Origin: Tulasnella sp. 424
Lineage: Eukaryota; Basidiomycota; Agaricomycetes; Cantharellales; Tulasnellaceae
Assembly (NCBI GenBank): GCA_019633425.1
Contig: WSUB01000097.1
Location: forward strand, 95,335 to 159,334
Reading direction: 5' to 3'
DNA: 64,000 bases
The notes under the pieces are model-generated. The model was not told where the DNA came from, did no database searches, and saw only the letters and a program-made list of their open reading frames with translations. A program made the translations under genes and the position numbers. Position 1 is the stretch's first letter; every line of letters starts with the position of its first letter. This document shows positions 60,259 through 64,000 of this stretch, one piece after another.

Positions 60259-61463
60259 AATCTTTTGTTTTCCCGAGTTTGGTGCAACTATGCTGACAGA
60301 AAGGGAGCTTAGAACTTTATGACCGGGACGATGATGCGGTGCGATCTCCGGCTCGCAGGAGAGCGTCCTCAGCATCCGACGCATTTCAGTCTGCACCTTT
60401 CCTCGGACGACCAAGTGCGCCAGACTTTTCTTTCGTCGGGGTTGTGCGGTAGACCTTCCGCGATATCAATACTGAAATGGGCCTTCACTTAGACTCCACA
60501 AACCGCGCTAGCTATCGACGTCGCGATCCAGCTAACTCAAGATATGGTGAGCTTGACTATATATGTCTTGGTGCATTATAGAGATTGATTTAAACGCCAC
60601 TAGGTAATCCCGCCAGCGCTTTGATGCAGGGAACCCGTTGGGAGGAGGAGGACGAATTGGATGAGGAGGAGGACGAATTGGATGAAGAGGTGTTGAACCG
60701 CCAAGACCGACGTGCTCGGTAATTCCCGGTGAAAGTTTTGTGTTGAAGTAGACTCGCCCATGTCTGTTTTGTCAAAACATGGCTCCTCTCCTGGATATGT
60801 CTCCGAGAGTTCTAGCGCACGCGCGCGGGGGGATCAATGCCGTGAACTGTGACAGCTCCGCTGTGGCACAGTGGGAGAGAAGGGTTTCGGAGACCGACTT
60901 AAAAGCCGAGGACCAATTATGTAGCCGACAGGACTGAACGCGCTTTGTCCATCGTCCCAATTTGAGGACATTCAAGCCTCACTTGGTGCGAGTTTAAAAG
61001 GTGATTGAAGCTAGGCATTGTGACGCCGCACCCGCAGTCCAATGATGAGTAAATGATCGAGATGGGGGCAATGAGGGAGAATGGCCAGGTTATTTCTGTG
61101 TCTCTCGCGTGATAGTCTCCGGTTACCTCCACTCTTCGACACCACTCGTAGCTTGTTATCGTACCACTTCTACCACCTACATTACGCCCATCAAGTGCTG
61201 TAGTCTATAGCATCTGGTGAATGAGTGCGAACAATTGGTGTAAGTGTTGGGTATTTTGGGGAAGATGAGCTAATTCCGGCATGGGATGTGCCGAGCGAGT
61301 CTCGCATTTGATCCCTGACTAACATGGCCGTGCCCCCTTCACCTGCTTCCTGTTTCCCCGATCCGGTTTTAAATACCACACACACCTTTGCAAATCTCCA
61401 CCTCTCCTCTGTTCAACAGACCAGGCTCAGTACGGGACGTGGAATCGAACGCGTCGTCTAGCA
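60259..61463. promoter_or_regulatory. P3 downstream remnants and RING-gene promoter region
   Basis: From 60,259 to 60,725 there are decayed versions of the terminal exons of the P genes (an open piece around 60,603-60,722 with EEEDELDEEEDELDEE). From 60,780 to 61,463 I see no gene. A TTTAAATA motif at 61,366-61,373, about 95 bp before the RING-gene start, could act as a TATA element. Confidence 0.4.
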
Positions 61464-63676
61464 ATGCCTCCATTTCTCGCTCAACAGCGTCTCCGCAACG
61501 CGAGTGCTGCTGCCGCCGCTGCCGCAGTCGCACAACCGGCTCCAGCTCCTCCACCGGTGACGATCAACATGGCGAACTTGGCTCAACCAGCCCAGACAGC
61601 TGAAGGAGATGCTAATAGCAACCACAAGGGAAAAGTCGAGACTCTCTTTGGGCCTCCAGTCGGTGTTGGTGGGACTCCCGCGCCTGATTGGACCATGTTG
61701 GCTGGCAAGGCCGAGCTGAAGGAGGACGGCGAGGAAGAAGAGGAGGAAGAGCTCACCATGGACGTCGTGCAGGAGTGGATCAAGCGAAGCAAAGAAGAGG
61801 TGAGTGGTGCTCGCCATCGTCCAGGGCAGTGCCAATCTGGACCAATGCGTTAACCGGACCCCTTTCTTTCACTTTTGTGTGTAGTCCGCAGGCGACAAGC
61901 CAGTCGCCACAACCACCCTCCAAGCCCTTGTCAACCTCAAACGACCCAGTATCAAACTAACCCCTCTCACAATCCAGCCAAACGCTTCCTCGTCCGAAGA
62001 AACTCCACAATCCCTTGCCGCCGCCGCCGCGACCGCCGCGCACGGCTTGGAATTCGATTTCGACTGCGACGCAGCTCGGTGTGCCATCTCAATTCGGGCG
62101 GTCGTCCCCGCTCCCCCGTCAGTGACGCCCAGCTACCCTCCGACGGCAGCCAACGAAAAGGACGCGAAGCAGAACAATACGCAGTGGACGACCATCTCGC
62201 TGTTCGGCGCTACCATCGACGGTGGATTCGGTAAAGTCTTCAAATTCGACGAACATGGTGCCGTTTTGGAATTGGACAAGCTCGACGTGGCTGCCGCTCC
62301 ACCTACTTCAGACGGTGCTGCCACTGGGGCGGATGCCAAGGGTACCCCTGCTGCCGAGGGCCTGACGCCGGCGGCCGCGGCCCAGAATAATCAGCATCCT
62401 CATCGTAAGCGCTTCTCGGCTTTCCACTTCCGTAGGAGGAGCATGGCGCAGGATGCGGCTGGCCCCGCGTTGCAAGTCGTCGATGCCGATGCGGAAGCGC
62501 AGGCGGCTGCTGCTCGTCGAGCGGCCGCGGCTTCCGAGGCTGCCGACCAGGATGAAGATCATCCTACTCCTCAACCTGCCGCTCAAGCCAGTGCTTCTAA
62601 GCCTGTCGTTGCTGATGCTGGCGAGGACACTGGTGCTAAAGTCGTGATTAGGTTGGAAGCGCTGGATGAGAACGGTGCGTGACCGCATTATGATTTCCGG
62701 AAGGAGAATTTGGGTCTGACCATCCCTCCAAAATCCAGATAAACCCCTTCGTTCTCGCAACGCCCAACTCACCTACTTGCACATCCTCCGCATGGCCGCA
62801 CCTTCCGACTCGACTCCCGCTTCCGAGGAGCCTTCCTCCACTCACCGCCCCTGGGTAGTCAAGGTTGTCAAACGAGAAGCCGTGATCGGATCACACACGT
62901 TCCGCTTGCAAGAGATCTACGGCCTCGCGTCGTCGTCTTCCTCCTCCACGTCCACGTCTTACCCGGCCACCGCTCCAGCAGCAGACCAAAACGACACCCC
63001 AGCGACGGAGTGCGTCTTGTGCCTCAGCAGCCCGAGGGAAGTCGTGCTCCTGCCGTGCAGGCATTTGGTCGCGTGCAGGGAATGCGCGGTGAACATGGTG
63101 GAATTCGGTGCTGGTGGGCAGTTGACGCATGAGATTGAGGGCACGAACGCTACTGCTGCGACTGGTGCGGAGGGTGCTGCTGCTGACGGAGCTAATGGAA
63201 CGGAGAACCAGGCTGCTGCTGCTGCGACTGGCGCGCCTACGACGGATCAGCCGAGGCCGAGAAGGAAGAGAAAGGCCAAGGGCTGGTTCTGCCCCGTTTG
63301 TCGACAACGTGAGTGATGGCTTCAAAATCCTTTCCGAGTGCTAAACTGATGTTTTTTTCTTTCCGTTTCGCGATCCTCAGCATACACGGCTTTACTCCGA
63401 ATCACAACGACACCACCGGGTAAACGTCTCTCGGAAGATTCGTTCCACGCTCCCCTTCCAGGGGCGACTGTCCCAGTCGTTCCGGCTCCACCTCCTGCAG
63501 CTCACGTCGCACCGACGTCTCAAGCTGCTGATGCGACGAACGCGACCGCGACGGCTACTACTGCGACTACAGCCGAAGAGGGAAGCGGTGGCAAGCTGAG
63601 TGGGTTGTTAGGGAGTTTGAGTTTGAGAGGGAAGAAAGCGGATTCGGCTCAGCCTAGCGGAAGTGATGCCGTGTAA
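61464..63676 (+). CDS. MGRN1/RNF157-type RING E3 ubiquitin ligase
   Basis: Four exons, 61,464-61,799, 61,885-62,674, 62,739-63,308 and 63,381-63,676, give 663 residues in one frame. The MGRN-type region is seen as GLEFDFDCDAARCAISIRAV (about residue 165) and later RPWVVKVVKREAVIGSHTFR, LQEIYGL. The RING follows: ECVLCLSSPREVVLLPCRHL, ACREC, then GWFCPVCRQPYTALLRI. In this family the RING transfers ubiquitin to membrane-trafficking substrates. Between the Cys pair CREC and the last pair CPVC there are 68 residues, rich in Ala/Gly/Thr and ending RPRRKRKAKGW, longer than the usual RING loop. The N-terminus is Ala/Pro-rich with an acidic run; the C-terminus is Ala/Thr-rich. The start is the first ATG downstream of a TATA-like site. 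The gene is single and intact. Confidence 0.85.
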
Positions 63677-64000
63677 AGCTGAGGGGGAAGGAAGCGTTTA
63701 CGATTTTTTTTGGAGTTCCCTGCTGCTCTGCGAGCTTACGGGCTTTTCCTTCTCTCTATCTTCCCCCCCCCCCCCCCCACTCTGCGCCAGAATCTGTCCA
63801 TATCTGTAATAATGTTGTTTTCTTGTGTTGTGTGTAATTCCTTTTCTAGTCTGGTATCGTTTTTCTGTGTAAAACTACCCAAACCATACCTTGAATAGTT
63901 ATCAGACATTTTCTCTGCAACCCTTACAGCTGTTTTCATAACGATAGGCATTCCCACGTTCTACGGGACTCTGCCCACCTCATACCCCACCCCCCATAAT
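63677..64000. other. 3' flank of the RING gene with poly-C tract
   Basis: No gene is supported. An uninterrupted run of about 16 C lies at roughly 63,763-63,778, which may be mis-sized in the assembly. It is probably the 3' UTR and terminator region of the RING gene. Confidence 0.5.

Noticed and set aside
63763..63778. Poly-C run as a coding poly-Pro tract
   Set aside because: It lies after the RING-gene stop at 63,674-63,676 and has no coding frame support.
1..64000. Transposons, LTRs, reverse transcriptase or transposase genes, tRNA or rRNA genes, CRISPR arrays
   Set aside because: I looked for terminal repeats, polymerase or transposase motifs, A/B-box tRNA promoters and regular short repeats and found none I could support. 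The duplications are explained by tandem and segmental events.

Overview
This is a gene-dense stretch of nuclear DNA from a filamentous basidiomycete, very probably an Agaricomycete. Many short introns (about 50-65 bp) have GTRNGY donors and CTGAC-like branch sites. The recognisable genes are fungal: a Lee1-type CCCH protein, Num1/ApsA cortical anchor, CDF transporter, TEN1, MGRN1-type RING ligase, WW-like membrane proteins and fungal zinc-finger/ART-fold proteins. A Cantharellales-type genome (Rhizoctonia relatives) would fit, but the species cannot be fixed from sequence alone. One run of Ns (6507-6605) marks a draft assembly.

Layout. 0.36-3.3 kb: CCCH zinc-finger gene. 3.4-8.3 kb: two tandem copies of an 11-exon CDF metal transporter. 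8.7-31.9 kb: a modular array of helix-rich protein families I do not recognise (called A, E, F and CD here), in copies ranging from intact to wrecked, with a compact TEN1 (CST telomere complex) gene caught inside. 16.3-21.1 kb: a truncated Num1 pseudogene fused tail to tail with a truncated CDF pseudogene. 32.2-37.6 kb: the intact Num1/ApsA gene. 38.6-39.7 kb: an unrecognised multi-exon gene. 39.9-47.7 kb: a roughly 4 kb tandem duplication carrying two WW-like multi-pass membrane-protein genes. 48.7-49.4 kb: a Gly/Tyr/His-rich protein. 50.5-60.7 kb: three tandem genes with two Cys4 zinc fingers, a degenerate PARP-like (ART) fold and a proline-rich tail. 61.5-63.7 kb: an MGRN1-like RING E3 ligase.

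How it fits together. The block from CDF to Num1 was duplicated in tandem. The junction at about 20,485 joins Num1 without its first exon to CDF without its 3' exons, while the full CDF (6.3-8.3 kb) and full Num1 (32-37.6 kb) survive at the outer ends. Between them the array follows the plan A(+) / E(-) / F(+) / CD(-). E and F each have a central hydrophobic hairpin between long helices; A and CD are soluble-looking two-domain helical proteins. This co-located, fast-evolving set is the best candidate here for an undescribed system, and A1, E1 and F1 are its best-preserved members. The housekeeping genes at the edges (CCCH, Num1, TEN1, RING) are single and intact; the lineage-specific genes are the ones that duplicate and decay.
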